Of a stretch of 64,000 bases of DNA, positions 34,715 through 43,676 are shown piece by piece. The position numbers and the translations under genes are program-made. Under the pieces are notes generated by a model, which searched no databases, had not been told where the DNA came from, and saw nothing but the letters and a program-made list of their open reading frames with translations. This stretch comes from Elioraea tepidiphila DSM 17972 (GTDB taxonomy: Bacteria; Pseudomonadota; Alphaproteobacteria; Acetobacterales; Acetobacteraceae). The stretch spans positions 62,001 through 126,000 of the forward strand of contig NZ_KB899917.1 of NCBI RefSeq assembly GCF_000378465.1. The letters run 5' to 3'. How positions within the stretch are numbered: the stretch's first letter is position 1; each line of letters begins with the position of its first letter.

Positions 34715-35854
34715 TCAGCCGAGCGCGCGGATCGCGGCGCAGACCTGATCGACCTGCGCGTCGGTCAGTTCCGGGAACATCGGCAAGCTGAGCACCTCGG
34801 CGGCTGCGCGTTCCGTCTCGCGGCAGGCGGCGGGGCCGAGGGCGACGCGCCCGCGATAGGCCGGCTGGGCGTGCACCGGCATCGGATAGTGCACGTTGGT
34901 GCCGATGCCGCGCGCGCGGAACTGCGCCTGCACGCCAGCGCGGTCGGCGCAGCGGATCACGTATTGATGGAAGACATGCGTCGTGCCGGGCCGGCGCGCC
35001 GGCGGGGAGAAACCTGTGCCCGCGAGCGCCGCGTCGTAGCGCGCGGCGATCGCCTGCCGACGTGCATTCGCCGCATCGAGATGCGCGAGCTTCACGGCCA
35101 GGATCGCCGCCTGCACCTCGTCGAGCCGCGAGTTCACGCCCGCGAGGTCGCTGATGTAGCGCTCCTTCCAGCCGTACTGTCGCAGCGCCGCGATCCTGTC
35201 CGCGAGCGCCGTATCGTCGGTCGTCAGCACACCGCCATCGCCGAGCGCGCCGAGGTTCTTGGTCGGATAGAGGCTGAACGCGGCGGCGCGGCCGAGCGTG
35301 CCCGCCTTGCGGTTGCCCACCGTCGCGCCGTGGCACTGCGCGCAATCCTCGATCACGGAGGCGCCGTGGCGATCCGCGATCGCGATGATCTCCGCGATCG
35401 CCGCGGGCTGGCCGTAGAGATGCACCGGGATCACCGCGCGGATCGGCGGCAGCCCGGCGGGCGGGTCGCGCAGCACCGCCTCCAGCTCTGCCGGATCCAT
35501 CGTGTACGTCGCCGGATCGATGTCGATCAGCACCGGTGTCGCGCCGATCATCTCGATCGCCGCGACGGTCGCCACGGCCGTGTGCGACACGGTCGCCACC
35601 GCGGAACCGGGGCCGATGCCGAGGCCGCGCAGGATCAGCGCCAGCGCGTCGGTGCCGTTCGCGACGCCGATCGCGCGCGCGGCACCCTGCCAGCGCGCGA
35701 ACGCCTCCTCGAAGGCCGCGCACTCGCGGCCGAGGATGTACCAGCCGGACTCCAGCACGCGCGCGACCGCCGCATCGATCGACGCCTTCAGCGCGCGGTA
35801 GGACGCGCCGGGATCGGCCTGCGGCACGGTGACGGGTGGGGTCGGAACGTTCAT
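34715..35854 (-). CDS. DegT/DnrJ/EryC1/StrS family sugar aminotransferase
   Basis: 379-aa PLP enzyme that puts an amino group on a nucleotide-linked keto-sugar. The N-terminal VANGTDALALILRGLGIGPG, the VHLYGQPA and VIEDCAQCHGA motifs, and the PLP lysine in SLYPTKNLGALGDGG (Lys199) are all typical, as is QYGWKERY. It is 11 bases downstream of an epimerase gene on the same strand, so the two make an amino-deoxy sugar for a surface polysaccharide or a glycosylated product. Confidence 0.94.
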   Translation of the reverse strand: MNVPTPPVTVPQADPGASYRALKASIDAAVARVLESGWYILGRECAAFEEAFARWQGAARAIGVANGTDALALILRGLGIGPGSAVATVSHTAVATVAAIEMIGATPVLIDIDPATYTMDPAELEAVLRDPPAGLPPIRAVIPVHLYGQPAAIAEIIAIADRHGASVIEDCAQCHGATVGNRKAGTLGRAAAFSLYPTKNLGALGDGGVLTTDDTALADRIAALRQYGWKERYISDLAGVNSRLDEVQAAILAVKLAHLDAANARRQAIAARYDAALAGTGFSPPARRPGTTHVFHQYVIRCADRAGVQAQFRARGIGTNVHYPMPVHAQPAYRGRVALGPAACRETERAAAEVLSLPMFPELTDAQVDQVCAAIRALG

Positions 35855-35865
35855 GACACGGTCTT

Positions 35866-36831
35866 TCAGAGATAGCGGTCGAGACGTGGGCGGAACCAGG
35901 CGAGCGTGCGGCGGAGCCCGTCGTCGAGCTTCACGCGCGGCATCCAGCCGGTGGCGGCGCGGAAGCGGGAGTCGTCGGCGACATAGCTGCCGATGTCGAT
36001 CTTCGCCCGGTCGGCCGGGAAGTCCTTCACGACATAGCGCCCGCCGCCGTTCGCCGCGACCAGTGCCTCGGCGAGATCGCGGAGCGAGACGGGCGGCGCG
36101 CCGCCGAGATTGTAGGCGCCCGCCGGCGCATCCGCCGCAGCCAGGAAGGCTTCCGCCACGTCATCGGCATAGGCGAGGTCGCGCGTCTGCTCGCCGCCCC
36201 AGACCTCGAACGCCTCGCCCTCCAGCACGCGCCGCACCCAGAGGCCGAGGAAGGTCTGGCGGTGGTCCTTCACCCTGAGCCCCGGCCCGTAGCAGTTGGT
36301 GAGGCGCAGCGAGACCACCGGCCGGCCATGCACCTTGCGCTCCAGCAGCCAGTACTGCTCGGCCGCCCATTTGCTCACCGCATTGGCGTCGGGCGGGTCG
36401 ATCGGATGGTCCTCGTTGACGGGCAGCGCGCGCGGCCGGCCATAGAGCTGGCGCGTCGAGGCGTGCACCACCCGCGCCGCCGGCGCGGCCGTCCGCGCGG
36501 CCAGGATCAGCCGCAGCGTCGCATCCGCGTTCTGCGCGAGATCGCCGCGCGGATCGGCCTGGCTGCCCATGTGCGAGGTCTGCGCCGCGAGATGGAAGAT
36601 CGCCGCCGCGCCGGCGAGCGCGTCCTCCAGCGCGTCGTGCCGCAGATCGGCGCGGATCACCCGCAGGTCGAGCCCTTCCAGGTTCGCCGCGTTCGCGCCC
36701 GTCTCGGGCAGGAAGGCGTCGATCACCGTCACGCGGGCGCCGCGCGCGACCAGCGCCCGCGCCAAGGCCGAGCCGAGAAATCCCGCACCGCCGGTGATGA
36801 CAGCCCCGGCCCCCGTCCAGTCCATGCCCAT
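35866..36831 (-). CDS. NAD-dependent epimerase/dehydratase (extended SDR)
   Basis: 321 aa. Nucleotide-binding motif AVITGGAGFLGSALARALV at the N-terminus. The active-site segment is PPDANAVSKWAAEQYWLLER: where most family members have YxxxK, this has NAVSK, matching the VNGINK-type branch of sugar epimerases that also share SLRLTNCYGPGLRVKDHRQT and FEVWGGEQTRDLAYADD. The substrate is thus probably a CDP- or dTDP-sugar. ATG at 36831 has GAGG upstream; another ATG at 36825 is possible. It precedes the sugar aminotransferase in one operon. Confidence 0.9.
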   Translation of the reverse strand: MGMDWTGAGAVITGGAGFLGSALARALVARGARVTVIDAFLPETGANAANLEGLDLRVIRADLRHDALEDALAGAAAIFHLAAQTSHMGSQADPRGDLAQNADATLRLILAARTAAPAARVVHASTRQLYGRPRALPVNEDHPIDPPDANAVSKWAAEQYWLLERKVHGRPVVSLRLTNCYGPGLRVKDHRQTFLGLWVRRVLEGEAFEVWGGEQTRDLAYADDVAEAFLAAADAPAGAYNLGGAPPVSLRDLAEALVAANGGGRYVVKDFPADRAKIDIGSYVADDSRFRAATGWMPRVKLDDGLRRTLAWFRPRLDRYL

Positions 36832-36859
36832 CGTCCCTCGGCCCGGAGTCACCACGGCG

Positions 36860-36878
36860 GCATGGCCGATTGATGGCG
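36860..36878 (+). repeat. 19-bp direct repeat, copy 1
   Basis: GCATGGCCGATTGATGGCG, identical to the copy at 37991-38009. It lies two bases beyond the stop end of the K+ channel gene. The two copies bracket that gene. Confidence 0.85.
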
Positions 36879-36880
36879 CA

Positions 36881-37798
36881 TCAGCGCTCGTCGCGGCCGC
36901 GGCTCGCGCTCATGATCTCGGCGAAGCCGAACAGCAGCAGCAGCACGCCGAGGACCGCCTGGATCGAGGCGAGTGCGCGCGCCGCCGGGGCGAAGGGAAC
37001 GACGTCGCCATAGCCGATGGTCGAGAGCGTCACGACCGAGAAGTAGAGCGCCTCGGCGAAGCTCATCTCGCGCGGCTGGCCGGCGAAGCTCAGCAGCGGA
37101 CCGGGGGTCGCCTCGTCGACCAGCCGGTAGATGCAGGCGAAGACGATCACCAGCAGCGAATAGAGGGTCAGGAAGGCGAAGGTCGGGATCAGCAGGCGCC
37201 GGATACGGGCGAAGAACGTCTCGAACAGCAGCGAGGCATCCAGCAGGAAGGCGACGACGTCGCGGCTCGCCGCCGCGACCACGAGCGAGACCGCCGCCAT
37301 GGCGACAAGCAGGATCGCCTCCTCCGCGGCGCGGCCAGGCGCGACCTCCGGCACCGCGAAGCTGGCGGCGCCGATGAGCGTGATCGGCACCAGCCAGGCG
37401 AGCAGGCGCGGGAAATGGGCCGTCTCGCGCAGCCGTTCGCTCGCGACCAAGGCAGCGAGCGTGGCCCGGTGGCGCCCGGCGGAGGCAAGGAAGGCAAGCA
37501 CGGGCAGGATGAAGCCGAGATAGCCGACCGGGGTGCGCACGTGCGCGAAGTTGCTTTCGGAGAAGAAGGTGAACAGTGTCGCGTAGACCGCGAGCCCGTT
37601 CGCCAGCGCGACCGCGAAATGCAGCCCGCCGGGGAACAGGACGTAGAAGAAGCCGAAGCCGGCTGCCGCGGTCGCAAGCAGGAGGGCCGCGAAGCTCGGG
37701 TCGCTGGGCCGCGCGGCAACGCCGACCAGCAGCGCGAGCGCCGCCGTGAAGGCGACCGCGCGCCACCAGCGCCGATCGATCCTGGCCGTGCGGTTCAC
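36881..37798 (-). CDS. potassium channel family protein
   Basis: 305-aa membrane protein. The pore helix and selectivity filter are at the end: ALYFSVVTLSTIGYGDVVPF (T-x-G-Y-G-D), followed by the last membrane helix LASIQAVLGVLLLLFGFAEI. Before it are about six further hydrophobic helices, so the architecture is like a 6-7 TM channel without a visible charged S4 sensor and without a C-terminal RCK domain. The start is taken as GTG at 37798; the frame is open further upstream without family sense. It is bracketed by a 19-bp direct repeat and lies next to two cation/proton antiporter genes. Confidence 0.87.
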   Translation of the reverse strand: MNRTARIDRRWWRAVAFTAALALLVGVAARPSDPSFAALLLATAAAGFGFFYVLFPGGLHFAVALANGLAVYATLFTFFSESNFAHVRTPVGYLGFILPVLAFLASAGRHRATLAALVASERLRETAHFPRLLAWLVPITLIGAASFAVPEVAPGRAAEEAILLVAMAAVSLVVAAASRDVVAFLLDASLLFETFFARIRRLLIPTFAFLTLYSLLVIVFACIYRLVDEATPGPLLSFAGQPREMSFAEALYFSVVTLSTIGYGDVVPFAPAARALASIQAVLGVLLLLFGFAEIMSASRGRDER

Positions 37799-38122
37799 GG
37801 GTCCGTCCGACCTCCGGGTGGTCGAAGGCCGATGCGTGGGATCCGCGGCACACCGTGCCGCAGCGGTGGTTCCAGCTTCGCCACTCCAGCACGGGCCCCG
37901 AGCGCGGCGCCGATCATCCCCATCCCTGGCATCGCAAACGGCGCCGCGCCAGAAGGCGGCGGGCCTACTCGCCGTCATGGATGCCGGCGAGCATGGCCGA
38001 TTGATGGCGGCGGAACGCCGGAGATCGGTGACATTGCAATCCCTCGGACGGGACCGCACATCGAGGCAGCCAGCGGCGGCGAGCATCGAGCGGGGAGGCA
38101 GCCCGATCACGGGCGGGACGCG
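37799..38122. other. 324-base intergenic region between divergent ion-transport genes
   Basis: No gene is supported here. It holds the second copy of the 19-bp direct repeat (37991-38009) and a less GC-rich patch (GGTGACATTGCAATCCC around 38026-38042) that could contain promoter elements for the antiporter pseudogene; no convincing -35/-10 pair is seen. Confidence 0.6.
37991..38009 (+). repeat. 19-bp direct repeat, copy 2
   Basis: GCATGGCCGATTGATGGCG, same orientation and sequence as 36860-36878, 1131 bases away and upstream of the channel gene's start. It suggests that the segment was inserted, duplicated or moved by recombination. Confidence 0.85.
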
Positions 38123-39269
38123 ATGGACTGGATCTTCACGACCATCTTCATCGGCGCCGCGCTGATCGTCCTCTCCGTCTTCACCAGCCTGATCGCCTTC
38201 CGGTTCGGCACGCCGCTGTTGCTGTTCTTCCTCGGCATCGGCCTGCTGGTCGGCGAGGACGGGCTCGGGCTGCAGTTCGACGATGCCGCGAGCGCCTATT
38301 TCGTCGGCAGCCTCGCCCTGGCGGTGATCCTGTTCGATTCCGGCTTCAGCACGCGCTGGCGCACCTTCCGCCAGGCCGCCGGCCCGGCGGTCGTGCTGGC
38401 GACGCTCGGCGTGCTGCTGACGACCGCGCTGCTGGGGGCCTGCATCCATTACATCTTCAGCGCCCCCTGGCCGGAATCCCTGCTGATCAGCGCGATCGTC
38501 AGCTCGACCGACGCGGCGGCGGTGTTCTTCCTGCTGCGCACCGGTGGCATCACGATCAAGGAGAGCGTGCGCGCCACGCTGGAGGTCGAATCGGGCTCGA
38601 ACGACCCGATGGCGGTGTTCCTCACCGTGCTGCTGGTCGAGCTGGTCGCCGCGGGCGGCGGGGTGGAGCGGCTCACCACCGACCTGCTGGTCGGTTTCGT
38701 CACCCAGATGGGGCTCGGGCTCGCCTTCGGTGTCGCCGGCGGGTTGTTGATCGTGCAGCTCGTCAACCGGGTCGAGCTGGAGAACGCGCTCTACCCGATC
38801 GTGGTGCTCGCCGCGGCGCTGGTGCTGTTCTCGCTCACCGGCGCGCTCGGCGGCAGCGGCTTCCTCGCCGCCTATGTCGCCGGGCTGGTTGCCGGCAACC
38901 GGCGGATGCGCGCGCTCCAGAGCCTGCGCCGGTTCCAGGAGGGCATGACCTGGCTCGCGCAGATCGCGATGTTCCTGATCCTCGGCCTGCTCGCGACCCC
39001 GTCGGAGTTCCCCGCCGCCGCGCTATCTCGACCGCGAGATCGGCGCGTTCATGCTGGGCCGGCTCGGCGGGTCGGCCGAGATGGGCGATCGCGTGCAGTG
39101 CGGGGACGCCGAGCTGGTGGTGCGCGAGGTCGATGCCCAGGGGCGCATCACCGAGGTCGGGCTCACGCTCGGCGAGGAGGCCCAGGCCTGGCAGTTGCCG
39201 CTGTTCCTGAGCGCGCGCGAGATGCTCGCGCTCGCGCGCCGGCTGCTCGGGCGCCTCATGCGGCGGTGA
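38123..39269 (+). pseudogene. potassium/proton antiporter (CvrA/NhaP2 type), internal deletion and frameshift
   Basis: The first 300 codons are a good CPA1 antiporter: FGTPLLLFFLGIGLLVGEDG, ISAIVSSTDAAAVFFLLR and EVESGSNDPMAVFLTV (ion-binding residues), up to FLILGLLATPSEFPAA. At about 39023 the frame continues as nonsense, while the +1 frame reads YLDREIGAFMLGRLGG and on to LARRLLGRLMRR at 39269, the extreme C-terminal domain of the same family. The last membrane helices and most of the regulatory part, roughly 200 residues in normal ~580-aa members, are gone. The gene should therefore be dead or make a truncated protein. Its end overlaps the convergent KefB-type gene by 14 bases. Confidence 0.85.
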
Positions 39270-40938
39270 CGCGCGCGGGCTCCGCGGGCTGCACGCCGAG
39301 GCCGAGGATGCGGTTCACCGCCTCCTCCGCGGCGTCGGCGAAGGGCGAGAGCACCGCATCCGCGCCGATCCCCTTCAGGCGCGCCGCCTCGACCGGGTAA
39401 TTGGCGGTGAGCGCGATCCGGCCGCGGAACCCCGCATGGCGCAGCGCCGAGACCAGCGCATCGTTGGTGTCGGCATAGCCCAGCACCCCGACGGTGTGCG
39501 GCACGGCGACCACCACCCAGGTCGCGGTCTCGAGCGGCAGGTGCGCGACGAAGATCGGGTCGCTGACATCGCCGTAGATCGCGGGCCAGCCGCGCCGCTG
39601 GAAGGCGCGCACCGCCTCGGGATCGAAATCCACGCCGAGGAAGCCCACGCCGCGCTCGGCGAGGCGCTCGGCGATCGCGGTGCCGTAGCGGCCGAGGCCG
39701 CAGAGGATGATCGGCCGATGCGGCGCCTCGTCCGCCTCCGCGAGATGGTCCTCGCGCACCGCGCGGCGGCGCTCGAACGGCGAGAGGTAGCGCTCCAGCC
39801 AGCGGTACAGCGTGGCGGAATAGACGATCATGTAGGTCGAGAGCCCGATCGTGACGATGCCGACCAGGGTGGTCAGCCCCACCGCCTCCAGCCCGACATG
39901 GCCGAGCGCGTGGCCGAGCGCGATGAAGACGAGGCTGAACTCGCTGATCTGCGCCACGGTCAGCCCCGCGAGGAAGCTCGTGCGCTTGCGGTACCCCATC
40001 ACGCCCATGATCGCCATGACGATCAGCGGATTGCCGACCAGCACGAAGACCGAGAGGATCGCCGCCTCGCCCAGCCGGTCGGCGATCGCGGCGAAGTTGA
40101 ACAGCCCGCCGAGCTGGAGGAAGAAGAACAGCAGCAGGAAGTCGCGCAGGGAGGCGAGGCGCGCGGCGATCGCCTCGCGCACGCTGGTCGAGCCGAGGCT
40201 GACGCCCGCGAGCAGCCCGCCGAGCTCCTTCGACAGCCCCACCGCATCGGCGGCCGCCGCGCCGACCGCCGCCCAGCCGATCGCGAACACCACGAGCAGT
40301 TCGGGCTCGCGCGCCATCCGCGTCAGCAGCGGCTCGGCGAGGTAGCGCATGAACAGCCCCGCCACCGCCACCAACGCCACGCCGCCGCCGAGCGCCGAGG
40401 CGAGCGCCAGCGCCCCGCCCTCGCCGGCGGCGGCATCGAAGGCGGAGAGCACGATCATCGCGACCACGACGCAGATGTCCTGCACGATCAGGAAGCCGAG
40501 CGCGATCCGTCCGTGCAGCGCATCGATCTCGCGCTTGTCGGACAGGAGCTTCACGATGATGATCGTGGAGGAGAAGGTGAGCGCGACCGCGACATAGAGC
40601 GCCTCGACCGCGCCCATCCCCAGGGCGAGGCAGATCACGAACCCGCCGATCGAGGTGAACGCCACCTGGCCGAGCCCTGTCGCCACGGCGACGCGGCCGA
40701 AGCTCCGGATCAGGCCGATGTCGAGTTTCAGTCCCACCAGGAACAGCAGCAGCGCGATGCCGAGCCGGGCGAGCGTCTCGATCACGATCCCGCCGGTGAC
40801 GATGCCGAAGCCCGAGGGGCCGACCAGGATGCCGACGGCGATGAAGGACACGATCAGCGGTTGCCGCGCGGCGACCCCGATCAGCCCCACCACCGAGGCG
40901 ATCGCCAGCAGCGCCGCCACCTCCTCGAACACCGACAC
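39256..40938 (-). CDS. monovalent cation:proton antiporter, KefB/YbaL type with RCK domain
   Basis: 560-aa CPA2 antiporter. The membrane part has about twelve helices with GILVGPSGFGIV, LARLGIALLLFLVGLKLD and ALTFSSTIIIVKLLSDKREI (conserved in KefB/C). The C-terminal ~130 residues are a TrkA-N/RCK Rossmann domain (PIILCGLGRYGTAIAERLAE) that senses NAD(H) or another ligand. It exports K+ in exchange for H+. Start ATG at 40938. It could compensate for the dead neighbouring antiporter. A small GCTCAC triple repeat (40952-40969) lies upstream. Confidence 0.93.
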   Translation of the reverse strand: MSVFEEVAALLAIASVVGLIGVAARQPLIVSFIAVGILVGPSGFGIVTGGIVIETLARLGIALLLFLVGLKLDIGLIRSFGRVAVATGLGQVAFTSIGGFVICLALGMGAVEALYVAVALTFSSTIIIVKLLSDKREIDALHGRIALGFLIVQDICVVVAMIVLSAFDAAAGEGGALALASALGGGVALVAVAGLFMRYLAEPLLTRMAREPELLVVFAIGWAAVGAAAADAVGLSKELGGLLAGVSLGSTSVREAIAARLASLRDFLLLFFFLQLGGLFNFAAIADRLGEAAILSVFVLVGNPLIVMAIMGVMGYRKRTSFLAGLTVAQISEFSLVFIALGHALGHVGLEAVGLTTLVGIVTIGLSTYMIVYSATLYRWLERYLSPFERRRAVREDHLAEADEAPHRPIILCGLGRYGTAIAERLAERGVGFLGVDFDPEAVRAFQRRGWPAIYGDVSDPIFVAHLPLETATWVVVAVPHTVGVLGYADTNDALVSALRHAGFRGRIALTANYPVEAARLKGIGADAVLSPFADAAEEAVNRILGLGVQPAEPARVTAA

Positions 40939-41020
40939 GCCCGGCCCCTCCGCTCACGCTCACGCTCACGCGAGAGGCTAGCGGTTGGGCGTCGCGTCGG
41001 GAAACCGTAAGCTCGCATCC

Positions 41021-43621
41021 ATGCGCGCACCGGACGGACCCTCGACCCTGCGGGACCTGGTGGAAGGGCTCGCCCGGCACGGCGACCGGCCCGCGCTGGT
41101 GCAGGTGCGCGACGGCAAGGGCGAGGCGCTGAGCTATGCCGCGATCGGCGCGCGCGCGCTGGCCCTCGCCGGTGCCTTGGCCGCGCGCGGCGTGAAGCCG
41201 GGCGAGACGGTCCTGCTGTTCGGGCCGAACGGGCATGACTGGGTGGTGGTACGGCTGGCGCTCGGCGCGCTCGGCGCGATCACCGCGGCGCTCGATGATC
41301 TCACGACCGACGACGAGCTGAAGGTGCTGGTGCCGGACAGCGGCGCGCGGCTCGCGTTCTCAGCCGCTGCACACGCGAAGCGGCTTGCCGCGGTCGATCC
41401 GACGCTCGCGCTCGTCACGCTCGATCCAGGCGAAGGGCTGCCGCGCTGGACCGACTGGGAAGCGGGCGAGAAGGCCGAGCTGCCGCCGATCCGGCCCGAG
41501 GATCCGATGATGCTGGTCACCACCAGCGGCACCACGGGCCGGCCGAAATCGTTCCTGCTCACCCACGCCAACGTGCTGCACAACGTGCGCGCGCTGGCCG
41601 CGCAGGGGATCGTGACGCGCGAGGACCGCGCGCTGCTGCCCTTGCCGCTGCACCATGTCTATCCGCTGACCGTCGGCATCCTCACGCCGTTCGCGCTCGG
41701 CACCACGGTCGTCCTGCCGGAGAGCGTGACGGGGCCGCACATCGTCGCCGCGCTCAAGGAGGGGCGCTGCACGGTGATGGTGGCGGTGCCGCGGCTCTAC
41801 GCGGCGCTGCTGAACGGGCTGATGGCGCGCGTCGCGCAGCAGCCCGCGCCGAGGCGGCTGATCTTCCGCGCCCTGTTCGCGCTGTCGATGGTCCTGCGCC
41901 GACGCTTCGGGCTTCGGGTCGGACGGCGCCTGTTCGGCTCGATCCACCGCAACCTCGCACCGGATCTCTGGCTGATGGCCTCGGGCGGGGCGGCCTTCGA
42001 GGCCGAGCTGATCTGGCCGCTCGAAGCGCTCGGCTGGCAGGTGCTGTCCGGCTGGGGGCTGGCCGAGACCGCCTCGATCCTCACCAACAACCACAAGGAC
42101 AAGGCCCGGATCGGCTCGGAGGGCTGGCCGCTGCCGGGCGCGGAGCTGCGCGTCGCCGAGCCCGACGAGAAGGGTGTCGGCGAGCTGCAATGCCGCGGCC
42201 CCTCGGTCTTCGCCGGCTACCGCGACAACCCGGAGGCGAACGAGACCGCGTTCACGCCCGATGGCTGGTTCCGCACCGGCGATCTCGGCTTCATCGACCC
42301 CGACCGCTACGTGCACATCGTCGGCCGGGTGAAGGAGATGATCGTGCTCGGGGGCGGCAAGAACGTCTTCCCCGAGGAGCTGGAGAAGCACTACGGCGCC
42401 GATCCGGCGATCAAGGAGATCGCGGTGCTGGAGCGCTCGGGCGCGCTCGTCGCGCTGGTGGTGCCGGACGAGCCGGCGATCGCGGCCTCGGGCTCGCCGC
42501 GCATCGACGATGCGGTGCGCGTCGCCCTCGGCACGGCGGCGCAGCGCCTGCCCTCATATCAGCGGCTCGCGGGCTACGCGATCACGCGCGAGCCGCTGCC
42601 GCGCACGCGGCTCGGCAAGATCCAGCGCTTCCGCCTGCCCGCGCTCTACGACGCCGCGAAGGCGGGCCGCTCCGCCTCCGCCGCGCCGATGACGGAGGAG
42701 GAGCGCGCGCTGCTGGCTGACCCCACCGCGCGGGCAATGTGGGAAGTCCTGACTGCGCGCTTCCAGGGCAAACTGGTCGCGCCATCGCAATCGCCCCAGC
42801 TCGATCTCGGCATCGACAGTCTCGGCTGGGTGGAGATCACGCTGGAGGCCGAGGGCCGGCTGGGCCTCCGCTTCAGCGAGGACGACTGGGGCACCATCGC
42901 CACGGTGCGCGACATCCTGGAGCTGGCGGTCAAGCGCGCCGCGGAGGGCGCGCCGGCGCGCGCAGCCGAGCCGCCCGACCTCTCCTGGCTGGAACCGCCC
43001 TCGGGCGCGCATGCGGTGGCGGGGAAAGTGCTGGCGGCCGCCAACCGCGTGCTCTGCGCGGCACTGTTCCGGCTGCGCGTCCGCGGGCGCGAGCACGTCC
43101 CGGACGGGCCGGTGATCGTCGCGGTCAACCATCTCTCCGACATCGATCCCGCGATCATGGCGGCCGCCCTGCCGAAAGCCGCGCTCGCGCGCATCCGCTG
43201 GTCGGGCGAGCGGTCGCGGCTGTTCGTCTCGCGCATCGGCCGGTTCCTCGCGCGCGCCGCGCGCATCTTCCCGGTGGACGAGCGCCAGCCCGCGACCACC
43301 CTCGCCTACGCGAAGGAGGCGTTGGCACGCGGCGACTGCCTGGTGTGGTTCCCGGAGAGCTGGCGCAGCCCCGACGGCACGATCCAGCGTTTCCTGCCGG
43401 GTGTCGGCGAACTCGTGCGCGCGACGGGCGCGGCGGTGGTGCCGGCGCGGATCATCGGCACCTTCGAGGCGATGCCCCGCACCGCGCGGTTCCCCAAGCC
43501 GCATCCCGTGCGCGTGGCGTTCGGCGCGCCGATCCCGGCCGCGACGCTGATCGAAGGCGCCGCGAGCGCGCAGGAGATCGCCGATCGCGTGCGCGAGGCG
43601 GTCGCGCGCCTGGAGCCTTGA
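41021..43621 (+). CDS. fused acyl-AMP ligase / acyl carrier / PlsC acyltransferase
   Basis: 866 aa with three domains in order. Residues ~1-560: AMP-binding ligase with LVTTSGTTGRPKSF, SGWGLAETASILTNN and the C-terminal RTRLGKIQRF lysine. Residues ~570-650: acyl/peptidyl-carrier domain, phosphopantetheine site Ser600 in LDLGIDSLGWVEI. Residues ~690-866: PlsC-type acyltransferase with NHLSDIDP (His704, Asp709) and WFPESWRSPDG. It probably activates a fatty acid, holds it on its own carrier and transfers it to a lipid acceptor, like a rearranged Aas. ATG at 41021; GGTTGGG and a TAGCGG box upstream are weak signals. Confidence 0.9.
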   Translation: MRAPDGPSTLRDLVEGLARHGDRPALVQVRDGKGEALSYAAIGARALALAGALAARGVKPGETVLLFGPNGHDWVVVRLALGALGAITAALDDLTTDDELKVLVPDSGARLAFSAAAHAKRLAAVDPTLALVTLDPGEGLPRWTDWEAGEKAELPPIRPEDPMMLVTTSGTTGRPKSFLLTHANVLHNVRALAAQGIVTREDRALLPLPLHHVYPLTVGILTPFALGTTVVLPESVTGPHIVAALKEGRCTVMVAVPRLYAALLNGLMARVAQQPAPRRLIFRALFALSMVLRRRFGLRVGRRLFGSIHRNLAPDLWLMASGGAAFEAELIWPLEALGWQVLSGWGLAETASILTNNHKDKARIGSEGWPLPGAELRVAEPDEKGVGELQCRGPSVFAGYRDNPEANETAFTPDGWFRTGDLGFIDPDRYVHIVGRVKEMIVLGGGKNVFPEELEKHYGADPAIKEIAVLERSGALVALVVPDEPAIAASGSPRIDDAVRVALGTAAQRLPSYQRLAGYAITREPLPRTRLGKIQRFRLPALYDAAKAGRSASAAPMTEEERALLADPTARAMWEVLTARFQGKLVAPSQSPQLDLGIDSLGWVEITLEAEGRLGLRFSEDDWGTIATVRDILELAVKRAAEGAPARAAEPPDLSWLEPPSGAHAVAGKVLAAANRVLCAALFRLRVRGREHVPDGPVIVAVNHLSDIDPAIMAAALPKAALARIRWSGERSRLFVSRIGRFLARAARIFPVDERQPATTLAYAKEALARGDCLVWFPESWRSPDGTIQRFLPGVGELVRATGAAVVPARIIGTFEAMPRTARFPKPHPVRVAFGAPIPAATLIEGAASAQEIADRVREAVARLEP

Positions 43622-43676
43622 CACATCCGCAACGGCATGGCCCATCGCCGCCACCCCCTTGCGACGGACCGCACCG

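Noticed and set aside
34715-36831. The epimerase NAVSK site as a loss-of-function mutation
   Set aside because: The surrounding residues match the VNGINK-type epimerase branch, where the tyrosine is normally absent, so it is a family trait.
40952-40969. Triple GCTCAC repeat between the divergent KefB-type and fusion-ligase genes
   Set aside because: Only three hexamers in a GC-rich spacer; too short to call an operator or a CRISPR-like array.
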